The notes under the pieces were generated by a model. The model was given only the letters and a program-made list of their open reading frames with translations, searched no databases and had not been told where the DNA came from. From CAZUFB01 sp048173955 (GTDB lineage Bacteria; Actinomycetota; Coriobacteriia; Coriobacteriales; UMGS124), in contig DBEYOB010000115.1 in assembly GCA_048173955.1 (NCBI GenBank), positions 1-15,773 of the forward strand: 15,773 nucleotides of DNA, read 5' to 3'. The translations under genes were made by a program, and so were the position numbers. This document shows positions 1-8,661 of the stretch, piece by piece. Position 1 is the first letter of the stretch. The number at the start of each line of letters is the position of its first letter.

Positions 1-10
1 CTGTTTTTTC

Positions 11-51
11 GCGCGGCGCGGCCATCGGTGAGGGGGCCGCGCCGCGCTTTT
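11..51 (+). terminator. Strong intrinsic terminator of a gene left of the window
   Basis: Positions 11-23 and 35-47 form a perfect 13-bp G+C-only stem around an 11-nt loop, followed by TTTT and preceded by a run of six T. On the plus strand this has the form of a Rho-independent terminator for a gene that ends before base 1. The minus strand has no T-run after the stem, so it is probably one-directional. Confidence 0.75.
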
Positions 52-64
52 CTGTAAAAATTGC

Positions 65-199
65 CGTTGCGAACGATTGAGAACCCGCAAGGAGGCCATC
101 TCGGAGGCATCTAGGAAAGTCTACGTTGCATTTCGTGCAATATGCTTTACATATGACGCCACACGATTGGTTGCGGTCAATGCGCAATCGTTCGCAACG
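65..199. repeat. 15-bp perfect inverted repeat bracketing AT-richer DNA
   Basis: CGTTGCGAACGATTG at 65-79 is matched exactly by its reverse complement at 185-199, with 105 bp between. The inside is less GC-rich than its surroundings and holds a small inverted repeat, ATATG/CATAT, near 140-154. No open frame here looks real and no flanking target duplication is evident. It could be a paired operator site, a relic of a small mobile element, or an RNA-folding unit; the sequence does not decide. From 200 to 311 I see only GC-rich DNA without a recognisable feature. Confidence 0.6.
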
Positions 200-311
200 A
201 GCATTTCTTCAGACACCCGCCGTTTCGGTCCTCCGCCGCATCCGGCAGACGCCACCGCCAGCCCGCCGCTGCTGGCCTGGCCGCCGCTCCGGCGCGCGTG
301 TCGCCCGCGAC

Positions 312-351
312 GGCGGGGCCGGGCCCGCTCTTCGACAGCCCCGGCCCCGCC
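312..351 (-). terminator. GC hairpin just past the antiporter stop
   Basis: Positions 312-323 and 340-351 form a perfect 12-bp stem with a 16-nt loop, starting 9 bases beyond the antiporter stop codon on the minus strand. No T-run follows in that direction, so it may act as an mRNA 3'-end stabiliser or a Rho-assisted end rather than a classical terminator. Confidence 0.5.
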
Positions 352-360
352 GCGGCCCTC

Positions 361-1713
361 CTACAGGAAGAACACGAGCGAGTCGATGACGAACAGCGGG
401 ATGAGCACCGCGAGCGACCAGCCCATGTAGCCGAAGAACGAGGGCATCTTGGTGCCCTTCATCTCGGCGATGTTCTTGACGAGGAAGTTGGGCGCGTTGC
501 CGATATAGGTGTTGGCCCCCATGAACACGGCGCCCGCCGAGATTGCGAGCAGCTCCTGCACCGCCACGGTGCCCACGGTGGTCGCCACGCCCTCCGTCGC
601 TCCCAGGGCGCCGGCCGTCGTGAGGAACACCACGTATGTGGGAGAGTTGTCGAGGAACGACGAGAGGGCGCCCGTGGCCCAGAAGAACTTGAGCGGCGAG
701 TCGATGCCCAAGGAGGCGCCGTTGGCGCGAAGCAGGATGAGCGCCGGGATCATCGTGATGAAGATGCCGATGAAGAGCTTGGCCACCTCGGCGATGGGCC
801 CGTAGCCGAACTCGTTGTGCTCGCGGCAGCGCTTGGGCGTGGTGAGGACCGACAGAACCGTCGCCACCGCGATGAGCCCAATCTGGACGAAGAAGTTGAG
901 GCCGAGATAGATGTCGTCGAACAGGTGCAGGCGCACCGTCTCGCTGACGCCGGCGAGCGAGCCGTTGAGGATGACGGCGACGATGATGACCGCGATGTAG
1001 ATAAAGTTGTGGGCCCCGTCGATGCGCAGCTTCTCGGGCGCCTCGCCGGGCACCATGAGGTCGGCGGGCGAGCGGCCCTCGGCCGTCTCCTTCTTCACAA
1101 AGTGACGGTCGATGAGGGCGAAGACGACGCACAGGATGGCGGTGTTGAGCAAAAGCAGCGGCCAGATATGCTGCATGGTCCAGAAGAAGGGGACGCCGCG
1201 CAGGTAGCCCAAAAACAGGGGAGGGTCGCCGAGCGGCGTGAGGCAGCCGCCGATGTTGGCCACCAGGAAGATGAAGAACACCACGATGTGCGCCTTGTGC
1301 TTGCGCCATTCGTTGGCGCGCAAAACCGGCCTGATGAGCAGCATGGCGGCACCCGTCGTGCCGATCCAGCTCGACAGGGCCGTGCCGATGAGGAGCATGA
1401 CGACGTTGTTCTTGGTGGTGCCCGCTATGAGCCCTTTGACGGCGATGCCGCCGGCGACCACGAACAGGCCGAACAGCAGCACGATGAAGGGGATGTAGTC
1501 GAGGATGACCGTCTCGGCGAGCTGGTAGGCGAGCTCGTGGCCGCCGTAGGCGATGCCGAACGGGATGCAGAACAGAAGCGCCCAGAACCCGGCGACGAGC
1601 AGCTGGTGGCGCTCGTACCAGGCGGGGATCGTCAACGGCATGATGGCGATGGACAGGAGCATGCCCACGAAGGGGATGATGCTCCAGATCGGTAGGGTTG
1701 CGGCGATGTCCAT
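361..1713 (-). CDS. Sodium:proton antiporter, ion-transporter superfamily (NhaD/CitMHS_2-like)
   Basis: The product is a 450-residue integral membrane protein with about eleven hydrophobic segments and no signal peptide. Its motifs fit the NhaD/ArsB/citrate-transporter superfamily: GTTGAAM at residues 118-124, NIGGCLTPLGDPPL at 153-166, SSFLDNSPT at 351-359 and GANTYIGNAPN at 399-409. The GDPP and DNSPT segments lie in the two inverted halves typical of this fold, where ions bind. It probably exchanges protons for Na+ across the cytoplasmic membrane. Substrate is not certain, because citrate and other anion carriers share the architecture. The ATG at 1713 is preceded by GAGGGG at a 7-nt spacing. 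The gene is monocistronic and divergent from lepA. Confidence 0.85.
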   Translation of the reverse strand: MDIAATLPIWSIIPFVGMLLSIAIMPLTIPAWYERHQLLVAGFWALLFCIPFGIAYGGHELAYQLAETVILDYIPFIVLLFGLFVVAGGIAVKGLIAGTTKNNVVMLLIGTALSSWIGTTGAAMLLIRPVLRANEWRKHKAHIVVFFIFLVANIGGCLTPLGDPPLFLGYLRGVPFFWTMQHIWPLLLLNTAILCVVFALIDRHFVKKETAEGRSPADLMVPGEAPEKLRIDGAHNFIYIAVIIVAVILNGSLAGVSETVRLHLFDDIYLGLNFFVQIGLIAVATVLSVLTTPKRCREHNEFGYGPIAEVAKLFIGIFITMIPALILLRANGASLGIDSPLKFFWATGALSSFLDNSPTYVVFLTTAGALGATEGVATTVGTVAVQELLAISAGAVFMGANTYIGNAPNFLVKNIAEMKGTKMPSFFGYMGWSLAVLIPLFVIDSLVFFL

Positions 1714-1752
1714 GGGCAGGCCCCTCGTCTCGGCACGGTCGGTTCACACGGC

Positions 1753-1758
1753 ATCTTA
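1753..1758 (-). promoter_or_regulatory. Possible -10 box for the antiporter gene
   Basis: TAAGAT read on the minus strand matches 4 of 6 bases of TATAAT and would start transcription about 33 nt before the antiporter ATG. No convincing -35 box lies 16-18 bp upstream, so this is a weak call. Confidence 0.3.
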
Positions 1759-1869
1759 GCGCAACTCGGGCGACGCGTGCCGTACGGCCGGGCGGATTTA
1801 CGCGGAAGGTCTTCGCGCATAGTTCGTGGGGCCGAGGGCTGCCCGCGTACACGGGCGGCCCTCGTGCGC

Positions 1870-1875
1870 TATCAT
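1870..1875 (+). promoter_or_regulatory. -10 box TATCAT directly upstream of lepA
   Basis: TATCAT (5 of 6 to TATAAT) ends 10 bases before the lepA ATG at 1886. Transcription would begin around 1882-1883, leaving almost no leader. The -35 region is poor (CGTACA at 1846-1851, 18-bp spacer). The same hexamer appears before rpsO with a good -35, which supports it as a real promoter element in this genome. Confidence 0.45.
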
Positions 1876-1885
1876 GGCGGGCACT

Positions 1886-3694
<1,809 letters not shown>

Positions 3695-3697
3695 GCC

Positions 3698-4792
3698 ATG
3701 GCGGACAGCCCTGCCGTCAACCCGGCCCGCACCGATGCGACGCCGGGGGCGACCGCGCGTTTCTTCGCACCGGTGCGCGAAGACGACGTCGCCTCCGGCC
3801 GTGCCTCCTTCGCCGCCCGCCTCGCCGAACGCCCCTTCATGCTCGCCCCTATGGCGGGCGTGACCGACCCGACCTACCGCGAGATCGCCGTGGAGCACGG
3901 GGCGCCCCTGTGCTACTCCGAGATGGTGAGCGTGGCCGGCCTGGCGCACGCCTCCGCCAAGACGTGGGAGCTGTGCGACCCCGCCCCCGGCGAGCCGCAG
4001 ATCGCCGTGCAGCTCTTCGGCAGCCGCCCGGAGCAGTTTGCCTCCGGGGCCGCCAAGGTGCTCGACCGTCTGGGGGAGCGCCTGGCGCTCATCGACATCA
4101 ACATGGCCTGCCCGGTCCCCAAGGTCTTCAAGAGGGGAGAGGGGTCGGCCCTCATGCTCGACCCCGAGCGCGCCTGCGACTGCCTGATCGAGGCGCTGCG
4201 CGGCGTGGCGGGGGCGGTCCCGGTGACCTGCAAGATCCGCGCTGGCGTCTACCAGGGTGAGGAGCTCGCGCCCGCGTTTGCCCGGCGGCTCGAGGACGCC
4301 GGGGCGAGCGGCGTCGCCGTCCACGGGCGCGCGGCCAAACAGTTCTACACGGGAAGCGCAGACTGGGGCGTCATCCGGCGCGTCACCGAAGCGGTCGGGA
4401 TCCCCGTGGTGGGCTCGGGCGACATTTACACGCCCCAGGATGCGGTGCGCATGCTCGCCGAGACGGGCTGCGCCGGCGTCTTCGTGGCGCGCGGCAGCTA
4501 CGGGAACCCGTGGATCTTCGAGCGGGCCTATGCGCTCTGGAAGACGGGCGAGCCGCCCGAGGCGCCCGGCGTCCTCGAGCGCCTCGCGACACTGCGCGAC
4601 CACATCCGCCGCTTCGCCGCCCGCGGCCAGCACATGGCTCGCCTGCGTCCGGTGACGTGCTGGTACATCAAGGGTCTCCCGAGCGCGGCGGCATGGCGCG
4701 ACCGCGCGATGGCCTGCCGCGATGAGGGGGACTTCCTCGCACTCGTCGACGACATCGAGCGCGCCTGTCGCGAGCACGGCGTGGAGAAGTAA
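3698..4792 (+). CDS. dusB: tRNA-dihydrouridine synthase (DusB-type)
   Basis: This flavin enzyme reduces specific uridines in tRNA to dihydrouridine using NADPH. The 364-residue product has a TIM-barrel Dus domain: MLAPMAGVTDPTYR at residues 48-61, the catalytic-cysteine motif NMACPVPK with Cys138, KIRAG at 179-183, VHGR at 208-211 and the FMN-phosphate segment GSGDIY at 239-244. A helical C-terminal tRNA-binding region follows from about residue 290. Residues 1-45 are a loose N-terminal extension before the barrel. The start at 3698 lies 3 nt after the lepA stop, with an AAGGTGG-like ribosome site inside the end of lepA. DusB is the usual class in Gram-positives; the exact target uridine cannot be read from sequence. 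Confidence 0.92.
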   Translation: MADSPAVNPARTDATPGATARFFAPVREDDVASGRASFAARLAERPFMLAPMAGVTDPTYREIAVEHGAPLCYSEMVSVAGLAHASAKTWELCDPAPGEPQIAVQLFGSRPEQFASGAAKVLDRLGERLALIDINMACPVPKVFKRGEGSALMLDPERACDCLIEALRGVAGAVPVTCKIRAGVYQGEELAPAFARRLEDAGASGVAVHGRAAKQFYTGSADWGVIRRVTEAVGIPVVGSGDIYTPQDAVRMLAETGCAGVFVARGSYGNPWIFERAYALWKTGEPPEAPGVLERLATLRDHIRRFAARGQHMARLRPVTCWYIKGLPSAAAWRDRAMACRDEGDFLALVDDIERACREHGVEK

Positions 4793-4810
4793 GGCGCCCG
4801 GGCGAGGGGG

Positions 4811-4836
4811 CGCAGGCGGCTTGCTCGACGCCTGCG
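4811..4836 (+). terminator. Hairpin closing the lepA-dus operon
   Basis: CGCAGGCG at 4811-4818 and CGCCTGCG at 4829-4836 form a perfect 8-bp stem with a 10-nt loop, 18 bases after the dus stop. No T-run follows, so efficiency as an intrinsic terminator is uncertain. Confidence 0.45.
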
Positions 4837-4841
4837 ACTCG

Positions 4842-5065
4842 CGCTGCACCTGAAAAACGCCCTATCGGTGCAGTCAGCCCTCGAGTGAATGATTCCAGGA
4901 CGGCGTACGACAGGGATTGCACGCCGGGATGCAAGTTGATTTGCCATCAATGAAACTCAATGTCTTGGAATGTTAAATTTGCTGTCTAGCATCCGCCAAC
5001 AAAGCAGGTGCAGCCCGTTCACTCGACCTACTTTTGCACGCAACGGGCCATTTTCGGGTGCAGCG
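4842..5065. repeat. Paired-arm element A (two inverted 49-bp arms)
   Basis: Arm 1 (4842-4890) reads on the minus strand and arm 2 (5017-5065) on the plus strand, so their TTCACTCGA tags face each other across a 126-bp spacer. Each arm has the tag, 8 nt, then TGCAC-N18-GTGCA. In arm 1 the stem lengthens to CTGCACC/GGTGCAG. The spacer is AT-richer than surrounding genes, has a small TTGAT/ATCAA hairpin and a partial arm-like stretch near 4917-4932, and encodes nothing convincing. The arm sequence recurs in elements B and C. This is an unfamiliar intergenic repeat whose layout resembles REP/BIME pairs. Confidence 0.85.
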
Positions 5066-5102
5066 TGCCCTATCAGCCAGCTGCAGCGGGCCCCGTCAGC
5101 CG
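5060..5102 (+). repeat. Degenerate 23-bp tandem repeat beside element A
   Basis: The stretches 5060-5079 and 5083-5102 match at 16 of 20 positions (both begin GCAGCG and contain TCAGCC) with a 23-bp period. The first unit overlaps the outer end of arm 2. The rest of the gap to the next gene (5103-5370) contains a 12-bp palindrome GACGCCGGCGTC at 5146-5157 and a weak promoter candidate (CTTACA 5258-5263, 17 bp, CATAAA 5281-5286), and otherwise nothing I recognise. Confidence 0.5.
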
Positions 5103-5370
5103 ACGAACGCGCAATTTGGAAATGGAATCGGACGGCACACCAGGGGACGCCGGCGTCGTCCAAGCCCGCAGCCGCAACCGGCGATAAAAGCGGACGCGTC
5201 AGTTTACATAAGATGACCTTTTGAACCCCCAAACGCGTCCAACCGCATTGCTCGATTCTTACAGTCGTGCCAACTACCTGCATAAACATCCGCTGTTAGA
5301 AACGGATAAGCCCGCCGGCGACTCCATGGAATCCTCAGGCCGATCTCGAGCAACCCAGCGTATCGTTATG

Positions 5371-5411
5371 GCATAAATCCGTCGGGCCCCGTGCTCACAG
5401 ACGATTTATGC
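5371..5411. promoter_or_regulatory. Inverted repeat ahead of the nuclease-like gene, possible operator
   Basis: GCATAAATCCGTC at 5371-5383 pairs with GACGATTTATGC at 5400-5411, leaving one bulged C and a 16-nt loop. It ends 13 bases before the ribosome-binding site of the following gene, where a repressor site or a leader hairpin could control expression. Which protein, if any, binds it is unknown; autoregulation by the gene product is a guess. Confidence 0.5.
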
Positions 5412-5423
5412 TGCCACCGTGCG

Positions 5424-5431
5424 AGAGGAGG
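5424..5431 (+). promoter_or_regulatory. Strong Shine-Dalgarno fixing a TTG start at 5437
   Basis: AGAGGAGG is an almost ideal anti-16S match and sits 5 nt before TTG 5437. It therefore argues for the TTG rather than the in-frame GTG at 5419, which lies upstream of this site and would have it inside the coding region. Confidence 0.75.
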
Positions 5432-5436
5432 TCGAG

Positions 5437-6594
5437 TTGGCAACCGGCAAACCGCTGAGAACGAACCTGTTCATCGGAGGGTGGACGGCGCTCGCCATAT
5501 GGCAGCGCCTCCGTTGCACCGGCTGCCCCCGCCTCGACCAACCCCACACCGTGGCCAACCTGCTTGCCCGGGCGGGCATCAAGGCAAAGAGCCGCGTCCC
5601 GTTCTCCGGCGCTCCGAGCTGCCGTGACCCCTGGGAAACCATCCTTCCTGCGGTCGAAGGCGTTGCCGGGACCTTGCGTTCCGTCAGCCTGAAGATGCCC
5701 GGCATCCGATCAATCCCGCAGGGCGACGCCGACGGCATCGTTGCGGGTCTGCCATACGAACGGCCGGTCGACCTTCTGGTCGACGCCCCTTCCCGTCGCC
5801 GCAACTCATCTTCGTTCCATTGCCACGTCTGGGGGAGGGAACTGCCGCCCGCATCGTTCCTCATGCTGGGACCGCACATCTATCTCAGCCGACCCGAATT
5901 CGTCTTCCTCCAATTGGCGGCCGAGCTCCCGTTGGTCGACCTTGCGCTTCTCGGATGCGAGATCCTCGGCTTCTACGCCCTCGACCGGATGGATGTACCC
6001 GGTTCGATGCGGTGCCACCCGTTGACGACGGCCGATTCGTTGATCCGATTCTTCAAAAACATACCGCCCGGGACGCGCGGGGCCGCCCGCGCGGCATGCG
6101 CCGCAGGGCTCGCCGTCAAGCGGTCCGCGTCGACAGGCGAGACCGCCATGGCCCTGCTGCTGTCGATTCCGCGCACCAGGGGAGGCTATGGGCTCCCTGC
6201 CCCACGGATGAACGCCCGGGTTGAGGTTCCGGCAAAGCTCCGCGAACTCCTCAGGGGAAGTCACCTCATGTGCGACGCGTTCTGGCCTCAAGCGCGGTTT
6301 GCGCTGGAGTACAACGGTAGGGCCGAGCATGAGGGGGACGTGTCCGAGGCGCATGACCGCGAGCGCGCGGGCCGCCTCCAGGCGATCGGCGTCAAGATGG
6401 AGACCGTCACCGCATTCGAGCTGGCGCGTGCGACGGCGTTCGACAAGGTAGCCCGGCGCGTGGCGCACGGCATCGGCCGCCGGCTGTTCTCCCGCGATTA
6501 CGGGAGCAGGTGGCACAGACAGCGCAACGAGCTACGAGAGAAAGTGATCGGCGGCCTGTTCGGCGGCGCGTGCGGCGGTGGCGACGAGGTGTAG
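5437..6594 (+). CDS. Unfamiliar protein with C-terminal PD-(D/E)XK / DUF559-like nuclease domain
   Basis: The 385-residue product is not one I can name. Residues 275-335 resemble the Vsr/DUF559 branch of the PD-(D/E)XK nuclease fold: an Asp at 280, then FALEYNG at 288-294 with Glu291, His298, DRER at 307-310 and a small helix-strand end (IGVKMETVTAFEL). The usual Lys of the D-ExK core is not obvious, so catalysis is unproven. Residues 145-185 (GPHIYLSRPEFVFLQLAAEL) recall the SPE-F/L segment of AbiEi-type antitoxin-related proteins. The C-terminus is basic and then Gly-rich. No membrane segment or signal peptide is visible. The gene stands alone between two paired-arm repeat elements, with an inverted repeat just upstream. 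Its codon bias is less uniformly GC-rich than its neighbours, so horizontal acquisition is plausible. Alternatives are a regulator with a dead nuclease fold or a stand-alone antitoxin-like protein. Confidence 0.75.
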   Translation: MATGKPLRTNLFIGGWTALAIWQRLRCTGCPRLDQPHTVANLLARAGIKAKSRVPFSGAPSCRDPWETILPAVEGVAGTLRSVSLKMPGIRSIPQGDADGIVAGLPYERPVDLLVDAPSRRRNSSSFHCHVWGRELPPASFLMLGPHIYLSRPEFVFLQLAAELPLVDLALLGCEILGFYALDRMDVPGSMRCHPLTTADSLIRFFKNIPPGTRGAARAACAAGLAVKRSASTGETAMALLLSIPRTRGGYGLPAPRMNARVEVPAKLRELLRGSHLMCDAFWPQARFALEYNGRAEHEGDVSEAHDRERAGRLQAIGVKMETVTAFELARATAFDKVARRVAHGIGRRLFSRDYGSRWHRQRNELREKVIGGLFGGACGGGDEV

Positions 6595-6605
6595 GCGCAC
6601 TGTTG

Positions 6606-6647
6606 GCGCGTGTATGGACGCTCATGTTTTCGCATGTGGACACGCGC
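6606..6647 (+). terminator. Hairpin following the nuclease-like gene
   Basis: GCGCGTGT at 6606-6613 pairs perfectly with ACACGCGC at 6640-6647, and inside it CATG boxes at 6623-6626 and 6633-6636 close a TTTTCG loop. It starts 12 bases after the stop codon. No T-run follows, so it may mark the mRNA 3' end without being a strong terminator. Confidence 0.4.
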
Positions 6648-6675
6648 ATGTCGGCACCCCGCCTCCCGTGGCCGC

Positions 6676-6888
6676 CCGTGCACCTCAAAACTCGCGGATG
6701 CGTGCAAAACACCCTCGAGTGAATCCCTTCAGCGCAAAGAAAGAAGATGAGAAAACCGTCGTCATAAGGCTGTTCTTCTAAAACATAAAGCTGGTTTATT
6801 AGTATGCAAATATCTCCAACTTGAAAACTTTAGAAGCCCGTTCACTCGACCTGCTTTTGCACGCATCGGGCCATTTTCGGGTGCAGCC
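6676..6888. repeat. Paired-arm element B (two inverted 49-bp arms)
   Basis: Arm 3 (6676-6724, minus) and arm 4 (6840-6888, plus) have the same head-to-head layout as element A, with a 115-bp spacer. Both carry TTCACTCGA, 8 nt, then TGCAC-N18-GTGCA. Arm 4 and its flank (6837-6888) match arm 2 (5013-5064) at 50 of 52 bases, so near-identical direct repeats bracket the nuclease-like gene. The spacer is strikingly AT-rich, for example near 6781-6830, and shares no visible sequence with spacers A or C. It encodes nothing convincing. Confidence 0.85.
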
Positions 6889-6911
6889 GAGCAGCTCCGA
6901 CCAGGCCGGCA

Positions 6912-6920
6912 TGGTATCAT
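6912..6920 (+). promoter_or_regulatory. Extended -10 box for hemW
   Basis: TGGTATCAT contains an extended -10 (TGn) directly before TATCAT, the hexamer also seen ahead of lepA and rpsO. It lies 24 bases beyond arm 4 of element B. No -35 box is clear, which is tolerable for extended -10 promoters. It would give hemW a leader of nearly 200 nt. Confidence 0.4.
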
Positions 6921-6992
6921 CGGTCATCGAACCCGGTTTGTCTACCTGGCCCGGGGCCAACCTCCGAATACGGTTCGTCCGCCCGGTACAGA

Positions 6993-7047
6993 ACCGGTCG
7001 CCAAACCATGACCGGCCCCAAACCAGGGCCGGCCGCCAAACCTGGTG
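6993..7047 (+). repeat. Three degenerate ~18-bp tandem units upstream of hemW
   Basis: Units beginning at 6993, 7011 and about 7028 each follow the pattern (A/G)CCGG..(G/C)CCAAACC; units 1 and 2 are both 18 bp and unit 3 carries one extra base. They lie in the presumed hemW leader. From 7048 to 7120 there is no further feature, and only a weak purine stretch (GAAAG) precedes the hemW ATG. Confidence 0.5.
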
Positions 7048-7120
7048 ACAGACCCGACCCGCCCCGTGTTTTCAGGCCGCCGCCCTATCGCCCCACCGCC
7101 GTCTCGTCGAAAGCCGCCGC

Positions 7121-8455
7121 ATGTCCTTCAGCGCCCTCTACCTCCACATCCCGTTCTGCATCAGGCGCTGCCGCTACTGCGACTTCGCAACCGACGCGAC
7201 TCCCCACGGCGACCCGCTCGTTGCGGCTTACGTCGCGGCGCTGGAATCCCTCGTCAGTCGGCTTTCGGCGGCGGGGTTGCTCCGGAGCGTCCGCACGGGC
7301 TACATCGGGGGAGGAACGCCCACCATGGCGGGTGAGGGGTTGGCGCGGCTCGTCGCCCAGATGCGCCGTGCCTGCTCCGGAATCGTCGAGCTCTCGACCG
7401 AGGCCAATCCCGAATCGCTGACCGACACCCTCGCCCGCTCGCTGGCGGCGTCGGGGGCCACGCGCGTCAGCCTCGGGGTGCAGAGCCTCGACGACGCCGA
7501 GCTCGCGCAGCTGGGGCGCGCCCACAGCTCCGCGAACGCACGGGCGGCCGCCCGTTTCGCCGTCGACGCCGGCCTCGACCTCTCGTGCGACCTGATGTGC
7601 GGGATCCCGCTGCAGACGCCGCAGAGCTGGGAGGAGTCGCTGTACGGCGTCCTCGGTCTGGGCGTGTGCCATGTAAGCTGCTATCCGCTCATGCTCGAGG
7701 AGGGAACCCCCCTCGAGGCCGCCGTGTCGCGCGGAGAGGTCAGCGTCGCCGACGACGACGCGGCGGCGGACCGCATGGTCGCCGCCGAACGCATCCTGGG
7801 CCAGGCGGGCTTTTCGCGCTACGAGGTGGCGAGCTACGCGCGGCCGGGAAAGCGGTGCGCCCACAACGTCGCCTATTGGACCGGGGCGAGCTATCTCGGA
7901 CTGGGCACGTCTGCAGCGAGCATGATGGCCCCCGGGGAGTTCGCCGCCCTCGCGGAGGCGCTTCCGCTCTCCTGCACACCGGAACCGTGCGAGACGGAAC
8001 GTGACGGCGGCCCCCTCGACAGCCCCGAAACCCCCTTTAGCGGTCCCGGCATCCCTGTGGACGGCACCAAGCTTGCCGCACGGATGCTCGACCTCGGCGA
8101 CCAGGCCGTCGCACGCGTGCGCATGCGTCTGACCGACGACGCGCGGACGCTCGCCACCTTCGCCGCGTCGGGAAAGCCGCTCGCCGCCCGCATCGAGACC
8201 CTGACGACGCGCGAGGCGGCAGCCGAGGACCTCATGCTCGGCATGCGCATGACCGACGGCGTCCCCCGCGCGGCGTTCGGCGACGCCGTCAGGGCCGGGA
8301 TACCGCGGAACGAGCTCGAACGCGCCTGCGCGGACCTCGAGGTGCGTGGGCTGGCGCGCCGGACCGACGGCGGCGGGTTCGCCCCGACCGAGCGGGGGTG
8401 GCTGCTCGGCAACGAGCTCTACGGCATGATGTGGGACCTGGCAGGAGGGAAGTAG
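7121..8455 (+). CDS. hemW: Radical SAM haem chaperone HemW
   Basis: HemW binds haem and delivers it to respiratory or other haem proteins; it is related to, but distinct from, the oxygen-independent coproporphyrinogen oxidase HemN. The 444-residue protein starts with the radical-SAM cluster motif HIPFCIRRCRYCDF (Cys13, Cys17, Cys20), followed by GGGTPT at residues 63-68 and TEANPE at 93-98. HNVAYW at 248-253 fits the HNxxYW signature that separates HemW from HemN. A HemN-type C-terminal domain follows. Residues about 270-310 are a Pro/Gly-rich stretch longer than I would expect. The gene stands between lepA and dnaJ, as in many Gram-positives, although here a repeat island separates it from lepA. 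The ribosome-binding site is weak. Confidence 0.92.
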   Translation: MSFSALYLHIPFCIRRCRYCDFATDATPHGDPLVAAYVAALESLVSRLSAAGLLRSVRTGYIGGGTPTMAGEGLARLVAQMRRACSGIVELSTEANPESLTDTLARSLAASGATRVSLGVQSLDDAELAQLGRAHSSANARAAARFAVDAGLDLSCDLMCGIPLQTPQSWEESLYGVLGLGVCHVSCYPLMLEEGTPLEAAVSRGEVSVADDDAAADRMVAAERILGQAGFSRYEVASYARPGKRCAHNVAYWTGASYLGLGTSAASMMAPGEFAALAEALPLSCTPEPCETERDGGPLDSPETPFSGPGIPVDGTKLAARMLDLGDQAVARVRMRLTDDARTLATFAASGKPLAARIETLTTREAAAEDLMLGMRMTDGVPRAAFGDAVRAGIPRNELERACADLEVRGLARRTDGGGFAPTERGWLLGNELYGMMWDLAGGK

Positions 8456-8478
8456 GCTGCATGTCCCGCACCTCTGGC

Positions 8479-8509
8479 GGGCCCCGATCGCGCGGCGCAT
8501 CGGCGGCCC
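8479..8509 (+). terminator. Hairpin downstream of hemW
   Basis: GGGCC plus CCGAT (8479-8488) pairs with ATCGG plus GGCCC (8499-8509), one bulged C, 10-nt loop. It begins 23 bases after the hemW stop. No T-run follows. Confidence 0.35.
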
Positions 8510-8586
8510 GGCACGAAAACCGGAAGCCTGAAACCTGAAACCGTTCCGACTCTTCTGCTCGTTTCATGTATGGGTCCGCAGCCGGG

Positions 8587-8592
8587 TAGAAT
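8587..8592 (+). promoter_or_regulatory. -10 box TAGAAT for the first dnaJ paralogue
   Basis: TAGAAT matches TATAAT at 5 of 6 positions and lies 69 bases before the GTG start of the first dnaJ-type gene. The only -35 candidate is TTTCAT at 8562-8567 with a long 19-bp spacer. No CIRCE-type repeat (TTAGCACTC-N9-GAGTGCTAA) is visible here. Confidence 0.4.
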
Positions 8593-8647
8593 GGTTCTCA
8601 ACAGGCAGGGGCGGCCTCGTCGCCGCACCCGCGCATCCATCGACCGT

Positions 8648-8651
8648 AAGG
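8648..8651 (+). promoter_or_regulatory. Shine-Dalgarno favouring GTG 8662
   Basis: AAGG is 10 nt before GTG 8662 but only one base before the alternative TTG at 8653, which is too close for initiation. GTG 8662 also gives an N-terminus (MATTTNKDYYDILGV) that parallels the neighbouring DnaJ (MAASKDYYAILGV). Confidence 0.55.
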
Positions 8652-8661
8652 CTTGCCTCCC

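Noticed and set aside
298..1695. Plus-strand open frame opposite the antiporter gene
   Set aside because: Composition is charged and repetitive and has no domain pattern, while the minus-strand frame encodes a clear membrane transporter.
4842..5065. Elements A-C as copies of one MITE
   Set aside because: Spacers are not homologous between copies and no target-site duplication is visible at the outer ends, unlike MITEs that amplify as a unit.
4957..5289. 110-codon frame on the minus strand across arm 2
   Set aside because: It runs through the repeat arm and non-coding flank, lacks a ribosome site, and shows no recognisable domain.
6676..6888. Phase-variable invertible promoter flanked by inverted repeats
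   Set aside because: Arms within a pair are less alike than arms 2 and 4 from different pairs, whereas an inverting segment should have near-identical arms. Read-level evidence of inversion would be needed to revive it.
8456..8661. CIRCE heat-shock operator upstream of the dnaJ genes
   Set aside because: No sequence resembling TTAGCACTC-N9-GAGTGCTAA is present here or at 9778-9873.
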